A stretch of 64,000 bases of DNA, taken from NCBI GenBank assembly GCA_013423385.1, contig BLZA01000049.1, forward strand, positions 310,001-374,000. Direction: 5' to 3'. The position numbers were made by a program, and so were the translations under genes. Of the stretch, positions 1-11,162 are shown piece after piece (position 1 is the stretch's first letter; each line of letters opens with the position of its first letter). A model generated the notes under the pieces. That model was not told where the DNA came from. It did not search any database and was given only the letters and a program-made list of their open reading frames with translations. The DNA is from Naganishia liquefaciens (Eukaryota; Basidiomycota; Tremellomycetes; Filobasidiales; Filobasidiaceae).

Positions 1-177
1 TGGGTGATAGCTGGAAAGCGTCAGGCACAAAATCTAACCAAACGCATAGACCGGATTGCTCGGAACACTACATGTTGAGCTATCCAGCAGTACAACATCG
101 GCGGTCAAAGACTGAAAATGCCCAGTACACCGTCAGGGATTGCGAGGAGCATACTCGATAGGAATCTAACATGGTCA

Positions 178-3100
178 TTAGGCGGTGCCATTGACCAAAA
201 CCGGTTCAGCAACCGCTGGCGGTCCACATTCTCCAAGCAACTTGTTGACCTGATCGAGTTGCTGAGTCTGCAAAGGCAGTTTAGCGACGATTTGATGGGA
301 ACATATTTTAACTCACCAAACTCGATCGTTGCAGCTCCAAATCTGAAGTGCGTAATTTTTGCCATCTATCGGTTGATGTCGGTGAGTCCGCGTTGTCGAC
401 CGTCAACCTTGATTACATACCCAGAATGACGATCGCATTTCTTCTTCGGCAGAAGGCATATACTTGATGTATCGACCGGTCTTTCCCCGTTTTGCGTCGC
501 GGCGTCATCCGAATCTGGCGCACCGTTTTCGGGGATGGCGCCGTCATGCTCAACCAGGCGCATATCGAAGCCGCAGGGTCGCGCTTCGGCAGCCTTTTCC
601 GCCGCTGTGCTGGTCCTCTTGCTCTTCTTCTTTTTGCTTTTCTTGACTTCGACCGTAGCCTGTTCGTCGTAATCATGTTCCCCCCCATTTCCAGCGTGTA
701 GTTCAGGCAGTGACTCGGCATTTGCTATTGCACGCCTCAGCATTGAATCTTGATGCGAAAGCTGCTCGATTGCCATCTCGATCTTCTTTTTCCTGTGCTC
801 AAACATCCTTCTTGTTTGGAGGTTCTGCTGTGCGTTGGCCTCGCGCGCCATAGCCGTTCTGTCAAGGAACGATTGGATCGGGTCGGCAACCTCCGATTCG
901 ACTGTGACCTCCACATCATCGCCGTTGATATTGCCATCGCTCTGCATATGAGTCCGATCCACCTTGATGGAGACAGGCAAGACCACTCCTTCAGGTTGTA
1001 TCACGGTCGCAAGACTCTCGACGACCTGCGTCGGCTCAATCTTGTTGGTCTTCAGTCGGTTCAAGGCATAGTGGACGCCGCATGTGTCTGAGCAGAACCT
1101 ATGCATAGAGCAAACGATGAACATCAAACGGGCGTTCGAGAGCCGCGCCACTGACTTTGATAGAGCACCTCGACCTGGACGTTTGCACCCTTCACGCTGA
1201 CATTTATCTTTGTAGCAAGTCTCCAGAGTAACGCTGGGATCTGCAAGGTAGCATGGTATCAATAGGCAAATGACTGGTAGTCAGCAATACTCACCTTCAG
1301 CGCAAATTGGACAGACATATTGGTCAAGCAGTCCGATAGCATCTTCTGGAAGGTCTACGCAATGTATGTGATACCAGTTCTGGCAGCTGTAACATATCGG
1401 TCGAAGCGGTGTCAGTGGAGCACGCGATAAGACGCGGATCGACTTACACATCGCACATGACCATAGTGCTGCCATCTTCGTTGAAAGACTTCTTGCAAAG
1501 ACAGTACAACGTGTTGTCTTCTTCCTCTTCTTCTTCGGGAATTGCTTCTGGCGACGCAGCCTGCTTGCTCTAGCCAACCAGAATTTCAGCGTCAGCCCCA
1601 AGCAAAACCGTCTCGTCTGATTGGCCGCGTACTCTTCCTTTTCTGCTATTCGCCGCTTCATGAAACTCAGGCGTATCGTCGATTTGCACGGACTTGGTCT
1701 TGCCGCTCTTGCTGCCTTTCTTATCGACTGTCGCATTCGATTCGAGGAATCCTGATCTGTTCTTGACTTGAGCGTTGGCTGCTTTGCCCTTTGGTCTGCT
1801 TGAAGACTCCTATCGAAGGGATCGTGCTTGGTGAGACAACCTCTATCTTCTCGACGACAAGTTGACTCACGTTCTTCTTGCCCTTCTTCTTTGGCTGAGA
1901 TTCTACTTCATCGATGACTTCATCGATGACTTCATCGATTGTCGCTTCATCCTTCTTTTTGCCTTTGCCTTTGGCAGGTCCTGAAGACCTGCCATTCGCG
2001 GCAGATTTCAACGCGCCATTGCTCTGTCTCTTCTTGCTCTTTGAAGCAGATTCATTCTCCATGCGCGAGCCCGGTGACGGCACAGACTCCTCGGGCATGA
2101 TATCCTCGTCGTCTTCTGGAATCGCCTCGTCATCCCTGTCTACTTTAGCAGATGCCTTGACGCCTGGTTCGGCCCAAAGCAATTTTGTGATAGAGCGCGA
2201 ATTCTCTCGAAGAGGAATATGCCCCACGATTCCGGTATCTGCTTGAGTATCTCTTTCCTTGCGCTTACTAATCTTTGGCGGCAGTGTATCGATGGAACCG
2301 GAGGCGTGGATTTGCTCATTACTTGACTTGTCGGCATGCTTCTTTTTCGAGGTCTTTTTGTGCTTCGCTTGTCTATCCACAATCACTGAAGTGCCGATCT
2401 GTTGACTTTCAGCGGGCAACGAACTGTGGGTGTCATTGGCGGATTCTTGCTTGACGCTGGTCTGTTGCTCGTGCTCGGTCTCCCGTGCAGACGCTTCCGC
2501 CGCCGCAACGAGATCGTGGAGGGACAGCCGATTTTGCGTTTGCGGTTGAGGCAGAATGCTGTGATGGCTCATGACCGGTGATGTGACATTGCTTTGGGAT
2601 CCAGGTGGCTGGTAGGCGTGAATTTGCGCATGAGGTATTGGGTCGGTATAGGATGGATGTGGGTGGTGTGAACGGGAGGCGTAGCTGGCTGACTCGGACG
2701 TCTGCCAGGTATCACGCAGATAACGGGATCCGGAAGCTTGATCGAGATGCGCATGATCAGCTGTTGGCGAGATTTCTTGCGGTACGGATTCTGACTTGGT
2801 GAAGTCTAGAGACTGTTGATGTGGACCCCCTTCTCCGCTACCGTCAGAGGTTCCGCTGCGTAGCTGGACGACTTGGAACGAAGGCGGGCTCTTGTTCTTT
2901 GGTTGTAATCTGGAATGCGTGTATCGATGAGCCGAAGAATCGTCCGCACTGGAACGACGTTTCCCAGTCGCAGCGGAAGTAGACATAGTGTCGGGCCTGT
3001 AGCCGAAAGGATGAGGATCCGACTTGGAGCCACTTGGGGGATATGACGATGGATACACGGCCGCGGAATCCACATGTAGCAGCGCGCGAGCAGTGTCTAT

Positions 3101-3763
3101 CTCATTTCGCTCAGGAGCGGACCTTTTAGAAGTAACGTCCAGCAACGAGGCAGTTCCATAGTATTGCTCAGAAGGCAGCACCATGCGCCCATCTTTGCGG
3201 TAGTCGTGGGCGCGGTTGATGACTCCATTCGACATGATGGGAGATGTCGCCAATGCTATTTCGGCCATGCGGTGCAACGGTGAGAGCTGTTCATCGGTGT
3301 TAGCGTTGGTGAGCGAGACTGAAGGTGTTTCAGTAATATCAAAGATGACGGCGTCCATGGTTGATTCGGACGTTATTGCAGTCGGCTTGTCGACTGTCTC
3401 TAGCGAACTCGATGACATTTCAATAGCTGTAGCGGCGTGTCGTTCCGGAACCGCTGGCATCGCCGGCGGGGGAAAGGCTTGAGCTGCTTGAGGGACAACA
3501 TTGGCAGTAATGCCTGTCACCGGTGCTGAAGATCCGCTCTCATCGACGTCCATCTGATCAGTCTGCTCAGCGACACTGCAATTGACTGCTGGCTGTAGAT
3601 CGATTGGAACTAGCTGATCGAGCGTTTCGCTTTGCGGTTGTTGCTGAGGCTGATTGGGTTTTCCGCTAACGGCTGGTAGGGTAAACTTGGAGATCATGCT
3701 CGGATCATCCGTCGCTGATGAAGCAACCTTCCCGGTTTCCGTGGGTTCTGGCGTTATCTCCAT
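178..3763 (-). CDS. SPP1: COMPASS complex PHD-finger subunit, Spp1/CFP1-like
   Basis: Likely H3K4me-reading subunit of the Set1/COMPASS histone methyltransferase. After splicing, a PHD finger reads YCLCKKSFNEDGSTMVMCDV then CQNWYHIHCVDLP and CPICAE, with the Cys4-His-Cys3 ligands present. It is followed by the Spp1/CFP1 C-terminal Cys region (CYKDKCQREGCKRPGRGALS, KFCSDTCGVHYALNRL, then KKKCDRHSGWQKL) and a short coiled coil ending at TAA 178-180. Introns at 268-316 and 366-420 are supported because splicing restores CDRHSGWQKL and the terminal helix; at least four more lie between 1100 and 1870. The start is the ATG at 3763. The N-terminal ~680 residues are low-complexity and Ser/Pro/Lys-rich, far longer than in yeast Spp1 (~350 aa in total). 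The family call rests on the PHD plus downstream Cys module; the role of the long N-terminus is unknown. Confidence 0.8.
1909..1950 (-). repeat. 12-bp tandem repeat inside SPP1 coding sequence
   Basis: The 12-bp unit gatgacttcatc is repeated about three times in perfect or near-perfect copies. On the minus strand it encodes Ile-Asp-Glu-Val repeats (IDEVIDEVIDEV) in the disordered part of the protein. Copy number is likely to vary between strains. Confidence 0.85.
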
Positions 3764-4276
3764 GGCCCAGGGACCTGTTGTTTATCGCTGTCTAAGGGTA
3801 TCGCTTCCGCAATTCCAGGGCGATTGGCGAAAAATGAGCGGTGCGAGGTCAATTCAGCCGAAGTATAAGTGCCGGAGATTACCTCAGTATCTAGCCAAAG
3901 CTCGAATCGACACGATGCTATGTGCTTCGAGAGCAATCATCGTCCGAGCAGACGGAACAGGGGTAACAGGGGTATCCGGAGAAGCACGAAGCACCGCCGA
4001 TCGCTCTTCCATGATCCAATCGAGCTTGTAGCCGCAGGAGATTCCGCCTTGAGATCATAGACGCGGCGCGAACGTTTCAACGCGTCTGATGTTGGTCCAC
4101 TTTGGTCAATTACAAACTTCCTGATCAAATCAAAGTCCGCATCAGACACTGGAACGTTCAGGGAGACAATGACATTCAGTCGCTCGGTCATCGAAACGAT
4201 GCGGCGAAGATCTGCATTTTACAACGCGCTCGTTCGTGAGAGCACCGCGAACAACCAGAAGAGGCCAGACCTGGCC
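3764..4276. other. 513-bp gap between SPP1 and RAD14; small ORF of doubtful coding status
   Basis: This lies upstream of the SPP1 start and just past the RAD14 stop, so it should hold the SPP1 promoter and 5' UTR. An 84-codon ATG ORF on the minus strand (3937-4191, starting MTERLNVIVSLNVPVSDADF) ends in a Leu/Arg-rich tail that looks untranslated. It could be an upstream exon of SPP1, a small gene, or chance. I see no good splice donor that would join it to the SPP1 frame. Confidence 0.4.
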
Positions 4277-5504
4277 TCACAGTACTTCAACATCAATCTC
4301 GAATCCACAGTCCGTGCAGACCCTCCGCACTTTCCTCATCCCGTTCTCAGATATTGTATTCGGATCGTCTGTCAGGTATTCCTCCCATGTATGCTCGTGC
4401 CGCGCGTCTTCTCTCCTTTGCCATACGTTATTGCGTGTCCTTCTCCGCAGCCTGACAGCGCATGCGTTATGAGTCATGAACCTAAATGAGACTGCAGACT
4501 TACTCCTTCAAACCTTCCTCGAATTTTCGCTCCTTGCGCTGTCGTTTCTGCTCTTCTCTTCGTTCCCACTCTGCATCAAGACCTTCCTCCCCGCCCCATT
4601 TCTTCCATGCGACTTCCTCAACTTGGAACCGCAGATAAAGCATCATATTGCTATACGTTGAGGCGTGAGGATTGGCTCTGAGGAGATGTGGCAAAAGATT
4701 TTCATCCTTGAGTTCGTCATCCGTCAAGAGATAGTCCTGTAATGCGATAGATTTATTACAAAGTTCTCGATACGACCGTCCAGCTCACCTCTCGACATTC
4801 TGTTTTCGTTAAAAGTGAATATTTTTCGGGTAGCTTGTTCTTGCATGCCTTGCACACACGGACGTGACTGAAGACCTGCGGCGGGAATAAGACGAGCATG
4901 TCGAGGTCGAAAAATCCCCCCGACTGACCTTGTAGAATTGATAATCGATTTCCAGAGTACCACACTCGAAGCAGCGCGGTGACGAATTGGCATGGATGGC
5001 TGCGCAAAAGTTTTGTCTATCATTCACTTATCTGCCATAACATGACCTACCTGGCTCTTCGCCCTCCTTGATCTTCTGTCTCTCCCGGGCCTTTTCCCGT
5101 AATATCTGCGCCACAGTCTTCGCCCCCGCATCCCCGTCCTCTTCGGTCAAGAATCCGCCCTTGGAATTGTGCAGTTTACTCAGATCGTACTCGAAATATT
5201 TCCCCAGTCTTGAATCACGGGGTAATGGAGCAATGGGCAAGTCCGCTGCTGTCGCTTGACCTGCGACAGCGTTACGTGATGAGGTGGGTTGCGCGGGTGT
5301 GGTATTCACAAAGTTTGCCTGGACTTTCCGGGTGGCCTTGGCAGCTTCCGCTGCTTGCTTGAGTTTGTTCTTTGCTATTGGGGCACAACATGGGTCAATT
5401 CGGTGAATGATTTATGGGTTTCGAGAAGGCGAGTACTGTTTACCTTTCAGACGAGCTAATTGAGCCTGCCTTTGCTGCGCCGGCGTCAGTTCTGAGCTGG
5501 ACAT
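4277..5504 (-). CDS. RAD14: DNA damage recognition protein Rad14/XPA
   Basis: Core nucleotide-excision repair factor that verifies lesions and helps assemble the incision complex in the nucleus. The spliced protein begins [20 protein letters not shown] (ATG 5504) and carries the XPA zinc finger CFECG...CKAC. The XPA-C core follows, with the family hallmarks [20 protein letters not shown], then [20 protein letters not shown] and [17 protein letters not shown]. The C-terminus has HEHTWEEYL and a second Cys pair, [13 protein letters not shown], ending at TGA 4277-4279. About five introns are needed. One spans roughly 52 bp near 5000-5050, where splicing from EEP to [14 protein letters not shown] keeps the finger in frame. 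The ATG at 5504 is preferred because the open frame upstream lacks conserved sequence. Size (~330 aa) is normal for fungal Rad14. Confidence 0.9.
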
Positions 5505-5914
5505 CCTGATATGGATGAGTTCCGTAGTGGGTCTGATGAATATCGAGAGGCAGTAGATTATGGCGACAAAGAGCAGCGACGGCAATTCCTCTCCCCCAGC
5601 GAACGGATCAACCTTTCGACTCCTGAAACATCGCTCGATCGCCACCAGATCTGGGTATTCGTCATCGTTGCCAGAGAAGACCAATTTCCCGGGATGTCAT
5701 GCCGCTACTGAAATCAGCTCGACGCTCCTCACGTCGCCTGTTGTCTCGCCTTCCCCGCCATCGGCCAGCACGGTGGACAAAAGCTGGAAACAGTCTGCTG
5801 GCGCGGACTGAAGCATAAAAGCTGGCGGATAGTCTCAAGGCCAAAAGATAACTAAATCACGCAAATGCGAACACGATGACATTTGCCTCGATGCTTTATA
5901 CAACTTGTTTCCCT
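5505..5914. other. Gene-free 410 bp: RAD14 promoter and mS45 3' flank
   Basis: The stretch lies between the RAD14 start and the mS45 stop, both on the minus strand. Short open frames here have no recognisable content. No repeat or RNA gene is seen. Confidence 0.5.
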
Positions 5915-7568
5915 TTACTTTGCTTTCTTATTGCGTTGTCCATGGTCATCAGTAGCCTGCTTTTTGAACTGCTTCTTGCCCATGCCACGGGAGCTCAGCT
6001 TCACATCCTTGGTCTCCGGACTTGATGTATCGACAAACCGATAGGACGCCGCCTTCTTGCCAACCTTTGCTGCGTGACCTTTGCCAGAAAGGTCTGGCTG
6101 GGCTCGGGTCTCGCCGGCCGCCTCAACATGAGGAGGATCAGATGAGACGTCAGCTCCGGTACGGTTGTACGGCACGTCGAGGGCCTCGGGTCCTCCGGTG
6201 GTGGTGGCGACGGGGTCGAGCTCCATCGACCGGAATTCCCAAACGTTACGTTCAACACCTGGCAATTCCATGATGGTATCACGACGCGTAAAGGCGCTGG
6301 TCGGAAGAGGAGTGCCTTCTGAGTCGACGGCACTTTCTTCAGCCGATTCGAGTTCGGAGGCGGGGTGAGCAAGGCGTGCGTCCTGCTCGACTTTTTCGGC
6401 ATTCCAATTTCTTCTCGTGATATCCTTCCCTGGTCGCGGTGACTTGACGCCGAGGTATTTCTCCATGGATGCCTGGAAGGGAGTTTGGAGGACCTGGAAA
6501 GATGTGATTGTCAGTCATATTTCAACCATGATTCGAGGATATGGCAGAGGAGAAATTTCAGAAAGCCATGCATTGACAGGTTTGTAACCATAGTATACTG
6601 TGAGTCTTCAAGACTAATCGATTGTTTGATTCATCACCAAAAAGGGAGAGGGGAGGAGGATTGGAAAAGCGAAGATATTTACCTTTATAGCCGGATTATT
6701 ATAGCATTATAGCCGGATTGAGGTAAAGCACAAGAAAAGAAGGCGAAGATGTCAGCATAGATTCAGCAAAACGGAAACAATGACCGGAAAGATATGGGTG
6801 TCAGAAAGTGAAGAAATGATTGTTAACCATAGGTTTTAGATGATAGTCTTTTGAACGAAGGTTGTCATAGGTTGCTCATCACGCAAGGGAGTGGAAGAGA
6901 GGGGTACTGGGCTAGGGATTGGATTTTCACGCACCTTGTTGCTCTTCTCCCATTCCTTCTCTGTCATCTTTAGCCGCAGAATGGCCTCTATTCTAGCCTT
7001 GCTGATTCCGTATTTGGCGCTGAGTTGATTAATGTTACCGGTTTTCGACTGCTCAGCGGTGGCGAATTGCGAAACAGGGACAGTCGAGTACTTGTCGGGG
7101 AAGAAATACTCCTGGTAGATCATTTCTCGAAGCGTGTCGGAAAGCGGCGGTGGTGGCCTGAAAGTGGGATTCGTCGGGTATGGCTGTTGGCGGGATGAGC
7201 GAGATAAAAGGCATAGCAGAATACAACAAACGTACCACGTTACCGCCTAGCCAATTTGGTCCATTGGTAGGAGCGTCCTTGAACTGACGTCCAACGGACC
7301 GAAGCCAGTTGTCGTAGCCCTTACCTTGAAAGGCAGGTGCGGTTCTTGACGGACCGCTGTTCTCCTGAGCGTCGAGAACAGCTGACTCCTCTGTGACATT
7401 AGACTCGGTGGAAGGCTCGCTTGCCGAGGTTGATGCATGTCGGATATGTTTAGCGCATGATGAACAGGGCTGAAGTCGAGCTGCCAGCCTAGACGGGCCG
7501 GGTCGGGAGAGGCATTGGAAGAGGGAGCTGGTTGCCGAAGTGCAAACCGAGCTTGCAGTAAAGGCCAT
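5915..7568 (-). CDS. Mitochondrial small-subunit ribosomal protein mS45 (Bot1/Mrps35 family)
   Basis: A fungal mitoribosome small-subunit protein. The N-terminus from ATG 7568 is Ser/Arg-rich and fits a mitochondrial presequence. The Bot1/mS45 hallmarks follow: NGPNWLGGNV, spliced to PYPTNPTFRPPPPLSDTLRE, MIYQEYFFPD, INQLSAKYGISKARIEAILR and LKMTEKEWEK. A third exon starts VLQTPFQASMEKYLGV and runs to a Lys-rich tail. The 183-codon frame 5915-6466 is therefore the C-terminal exon, not a separate gene: the acceptor just 5' of VLQTPFQ joins in phase with the donor after KSNK at 6934. The first intron is ordinary (~50 bp) but the second is 441 bp. It diverges from guanylate kinase, with 1.17 kb between the start codons. 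Confidence 0.85.
6494..6934 (-). other. 441-bp intron in the mS45 gene
   Basis: Donor gtgcgt at 6934 and acceptor ttccag at about 6494, both on the minus strand. It is several times longer than nearly all other introns in the window (40-60 bp). It contains a 13-bp direct repeat, ttatagccggatt, at 6685-6697 and 6707-6719. It also holds a box-C-like gtgatga (minus strand, around 6876-6882) and a box-D-like ctga (6801-6804) about 75 nt downstream. No convincing exon is seen inside. Confidence 0.65.
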
Positions 7569-8736
7569 GGTAGAAGCGGGGACGTGCAGGAATAAAAGCC
7601 AATGTCAGGTAATGCCGATATAGCTTATATGCTCATGAAGCCGCAAGGAAAGCTTGTTGCGCTATTCTCGATTGATTCTGCGTTTGAAGTCGAAAAAAAA
7701 AACGCATTCAAGCTAATGACGTGTCCTGGGTACTTGCTTCAAAACAGCGCGCCTGTCCTCTGCGCTTCTTCGCGGGCCCTTTCTCCAAAAAATAGACGCG
7801 ACGCGATGGGAGCGATGCCGTATATAATTTCAGGCTGCAAAGTGCATACGCTCTGCCTTGCTGGCGCAGACGGGAAAGATGACTGCCCTAAAACTCGTTC
7901 AACTTTTCAGGTGAGTCCCTTGCTATGTTCATACTTGTCTTCTCCTTCCATCTCCACCCCGTTCCGGAATCAATGATTATACGATATTGTAAATCAGAAT
8001 CGCTACAAGGACCGTTTCCTCTGCAAAGAGTGATTCGAGAATGACAGCAAATATCTATAATAATGACCCGTCATAGCATCCCTCTCAACTCGTGTGCATC
8101 AGAGCTCGTGCTGACATTCTGCATTGCCTGCCTCGTGTCTGCTTTGTATAACTGCACAGTGAGTGTCTGCTTTCTTTCCGCCTCTGCCTTTCGCCAGCAA
8201 GGATGCCCAATGATTATAATATCATAAAACAAAGACAAGCATATGGAGGACCTTTTCTTCTTCGGAAGAAGATTATGGCTAGTTTTTTTCACGTATGATT
8301 CGCATCCTTGTTGGCGAATCGAGGGAATCCGGAGTTTCAGGAATGTTGAGCTGATTGTTCCCCTCTACTCACAAAGGCCCTTTGCTGTTCGACCCAGTAC
8401 CAAGATTATACGACCGCTGAGCGGCTCATCACTTTCTTTTCACACAGTAAGTGCTCTCTCAATTTGCGGTGGTGTCCTCCTTTGCACCCTACCTTTGGGT
8501 TGTGCTCTTTCCCCTTCTCGCATGATTAACACGATAATATTCACACTGTCCGAATGGGTTGCAAGCCACCGCTTGCAGTCCCTTCTGTCGACGAACTTAA
8601 TCTAAATGTCTTCAACCTTATGATCACCCGTCTACATAAATTCTTGCATTCACTCGATTTTGTTGTTCCATGACCGGAAACTGATAATCGCCTGTCACTA
8701 GATATTTCAACCTTCGCACACGCTTTACGCCAAGCG
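7569..8736. other. 1.17-kb divergent intergenic region between mS45 and GUK1
   Basis: No gene is supported here. It must hold the promoters and 5' UTRs of both flanking genes. It contains several splice-donor-like sites (gtgagt near 7912 and 8160, gtaagt near 8449) that could belong to 5' UTR introns. It also contains the inverted repeat listed at 8190-8318. Confidence 0.5.
8190..8318. repeat. Inverted repeat with internal UUCG hairpin
   Basis: The left arm ttcgccagcaaggatg (8190-8205) and right arm catccttgttggcgaa (8303-8318) are complementary at 15 of 16 positions. The single mismatch would be a G-U pair in plus-strand RNA, and c8206-g8302 adds one more pair. Inside lies ttcttc-ttcg-gaagaa (8255-8270), a 6-bp stem closed by a C(UUCG)G tetraloop. 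The right arm also forms a second, incompatible hairpin: gattcgc (8297-8303) with gcgaatc (8314-8320). No target-site duplication is visible at the edges. Confidence 0.7.
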
Positions 8737-9446
8737 ATGAACAGGGTAAGTCCACCTAGGTCGAAGACGTGAAGACGGCTGATCAAACCCTCCTCAGCCC
8801 CTCGTCATTTGCGGGCCTTCCGGCACCGGTAAATCGACTCTCCTCAACCGACTGTTTGCTCAGTATCCCGAAAGGTTTGGGTTCTCTGTCTCGCACACTA
8901 CCCGAAAGCCCCGTGCAGGCGAGGTCGACAAGGTCAACTACAATTTTGTGACCATGGAGCAATTTGAAAACTTGATCGAAGAGGGCGCTTTCGTTGAAAA
9001 TGCCATGTTCAGTGGCAACCGGTGCGTCCAGCTTGCTGTCATCGGATTCAAAGCAGACCTGACTTTGTCTGTTCAGATATGGTACCACCGCTGCCGCTGT
9101 CGCTGCTGTTGCCGAGAAGAACCGCCGATGCATCTTGGATATCGATACCCAGGGTGTCAAGCTTATCAAGGCAAACCACCCGCATTTGAATCCAGTTTTC
9201 CTCTTCCTTGCGCCTCCTTCCATTTCCGAGTTGGCCAAGCGACTCGCCGGACGAGGCACCGAGACCGAGGAATCAGTCAATGCGCGATTGTCTGCCGCCA
9301 AGTCGGAAATCAAGTACGCTGTCGAAGGTGGTCACGACATCATCATTGTCAACGACAACGTTGACAGAGCTTATGGCCTGTTGGAGAAGGTTGCACTGGG
9401 AGAGACTGTCGAAGGCGATAAGCTTCCCGTGTACGAGGGCCTGTAA
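8737..9446 (+). CDS. GUK1: Guanylate kinase
   Basis: Cytosolic GMP kinase (GMP + ATP to GDP + ADP) of purine nucleotide metabolism. Exon 1 is only nine bases (ATG AAC AGG, 8737-8745). Splicing over 8746-8797 gives [20 protein letters not shown], a P-loop at the extreme N-terminus as in all guanylate kinases. The GMP-binding segment follows ([31 protein letters not shown]), then an intron at 9022-9076 restoring [26 protein letters not shown] and the lid region complete the fold. The stop is TAA 9444-9446. Length (~200 aa) is standard. It converges with the ABHD11-like gene, 117 bp between stops. Confidence 0.95.
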
Positions 9447-9562
9447 GGGGTTTTCCAACCATTCAGCATCGAGGGCAAAGTTTGTATAGGCAAGCTGGTT
9501 GTGTTATTTCTCTAGTTGTATTGCCCCTTGATATAATAGTCTTGACAACATGGTTTTCGGCC

Positions 9563-10905
9563 TCAAGCTTGGACCTTCCGTATGAACTGGTCTACAAGTT
9601 GCACGAACTCTGTCGGTCGTTCTGCATGCACCCAGTGACCGGCATCGAGTGTCTCTAGTTGCATGTTGGGGAAGAAGGCTTTGCATGCGGGGATGTTCCG
9701 CCGATTGATATAGTTGGAGTGTTCCCCCTTGACAAAGAGGGTCGGGCCAGACCAAGTGACCGCTCCAGGCTCGTAAGGGAAGTCGCCAATAGAGGGAATG
9801 CTGTCCGAAATGATGTCCAAGGGTATACGGAATTTGATTGTCTTGTCGGCGGCTTGCATTGCGTTGGTGAGTAGGAACTGCCGAGTTGGGAGGGACTGGG
9901 AGAAAATTATCGGTCTGAGATAACGTTGCGAGGGCGAAGTGTCGATCTCACCTTTTCATAGGGCTGAAGAAGCTTGTCACCCTCCGACTTTGTCTTGACA
10001 TCGGCAGCTTCGATTTTCTGCATCGCCTTGGCGTATGCTGCGAATCTGATGGTGTAGCGCTATTCAGCTTTGTACGAAAGAATCGGCAGAGGGATCATAC
10101 TCTGGAGATATTTTGCCAATGGATGGCGCCATGTCTGCGCTGATCAAAGTGTTCAGGCAGCGGTTGAAGGCGTTGTTGAGGGCGAATGCCATAACGGCTT
10201 TGCCTCCCCTAGTTGTAATGTCCAGTATCAAATGGTCGGCAAGCTGTCTGACCGGGCGAGCGTACTCACATGCTATGGCCTATCAGGTTGACCCCCTGCT
10301 CCAAGCCCTGTTCCGACATGAACCTTCCGATGTCCTTGGCCATATGCGAGTAATCGTGTGGTCGTTTATGCGGGGAATGTCCGTGATTTCTCAGATCCTA
10401 CGCATTGTCGTTTAATTCGGGAAACTTTTCCTGATCGCGGAATGTTTAACATACCAGACTGTACACCGGGATACCGAGGCGCTTTGCGAAGGTCTTTGAC
10501 AGCGATCGCCAATTTTGCTTGGATCCGCTACGACCGAGTGTCAGCAATCATTATCGAGGTTCTGATGCGTATCACGTACAAGAGGCCATGGCAGATCACA
10601 AGCGACTGACCATGCAGCTGCTCGTCCTGCGCTTCGGGCTTGACAACATCGAACGAGAGTTGGCAGGATCCATCGAGCTGCGAAATGGATGTCGCGAAGC
10701 CTCTGATGGGTTTGGAGGGATTGATTGGCTTTCTAGATGCTATCCGAGAGTCTGAAAACCACCTAACAAGCGTTCTGGAGTCGAACCGTTTCGAGTCTCC
10801 CATTCGAAACGGTTTCAACGTCTGGGTCCGCGGAGACTCCAAAATCGAGCTGATTTGCTCTGCGGCGGAGCGCCGGAATGTCGCAGGGCGGAATTTCGAC
10901 AGCAT
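9563..10905 (-). CDS. ABHD11-like mitochondrial alpha/beta hydrolase (Imo32/Eat1 family)
   Basis: Serine hydrolase of the ABHD11 group; yeast relatives Imo32 and Eat1 are mitochondrial. Spliced motifs, in order: VICHGLFGSKQNWRSLSK (oxyanion region), VYSLDLRNHGHSPHKRP, then LIGHSMGGKAVMAFALNN with the nucleophile Ser in GHSMGG. The C-terminus has a late catalytic His in ETLDAGHWVHAERP. The start is ATG 10905, giving MLSKFRPATFRRSAAEQ, an Arg-rich sequence with few acidic residues that fits a mitochondrial presequence. The stop is TGA 9563-9565. About five introns are needed. It is head-to-head with the golgin gene (258 bp between starts). The substrate is not known from sequence; yeast Eat1 makes ethyl acetate, but that cannot be inferred here. 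Confidence 0.85.
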
Positions 10906-11162
10906 GACGTCTGTCACAGGGTCTGACTATCAGCGGTAGGACGAGATACCCTGAATACCAATGCTTTGCAGCCTTTGGCATGGGACTGTGCGAAAGATGG
11001 ATGCTGGCTGCTTGAATGCTGCGCATTCTGCATCCGCGCATCCGCACATTCCCGATTGCGCGACGATGATGATGATTCACAGGGTGACAATACCGAGTTT
11101 TTGAATCACAAGTACTTTGGGTACTTAACTCGAGCCTTGAGCCAGGCGCAGGAGCACACGCC

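Noticed and set aside
5915-6466. Separate 183-codon gene
   Set aside because: Its start lies just after an acceptor that continues the mS45 reading frame (VLQTPFQASMEKYLGV), so it is the last exon of that gene.
8250-8290. U6 snRNA-like sequence (uucuucggaagaagauua)
   Set aside because: Only the 5' hairpin resembles U6. The invariant ACAGAGA box and downstream U6 sequence are missing.
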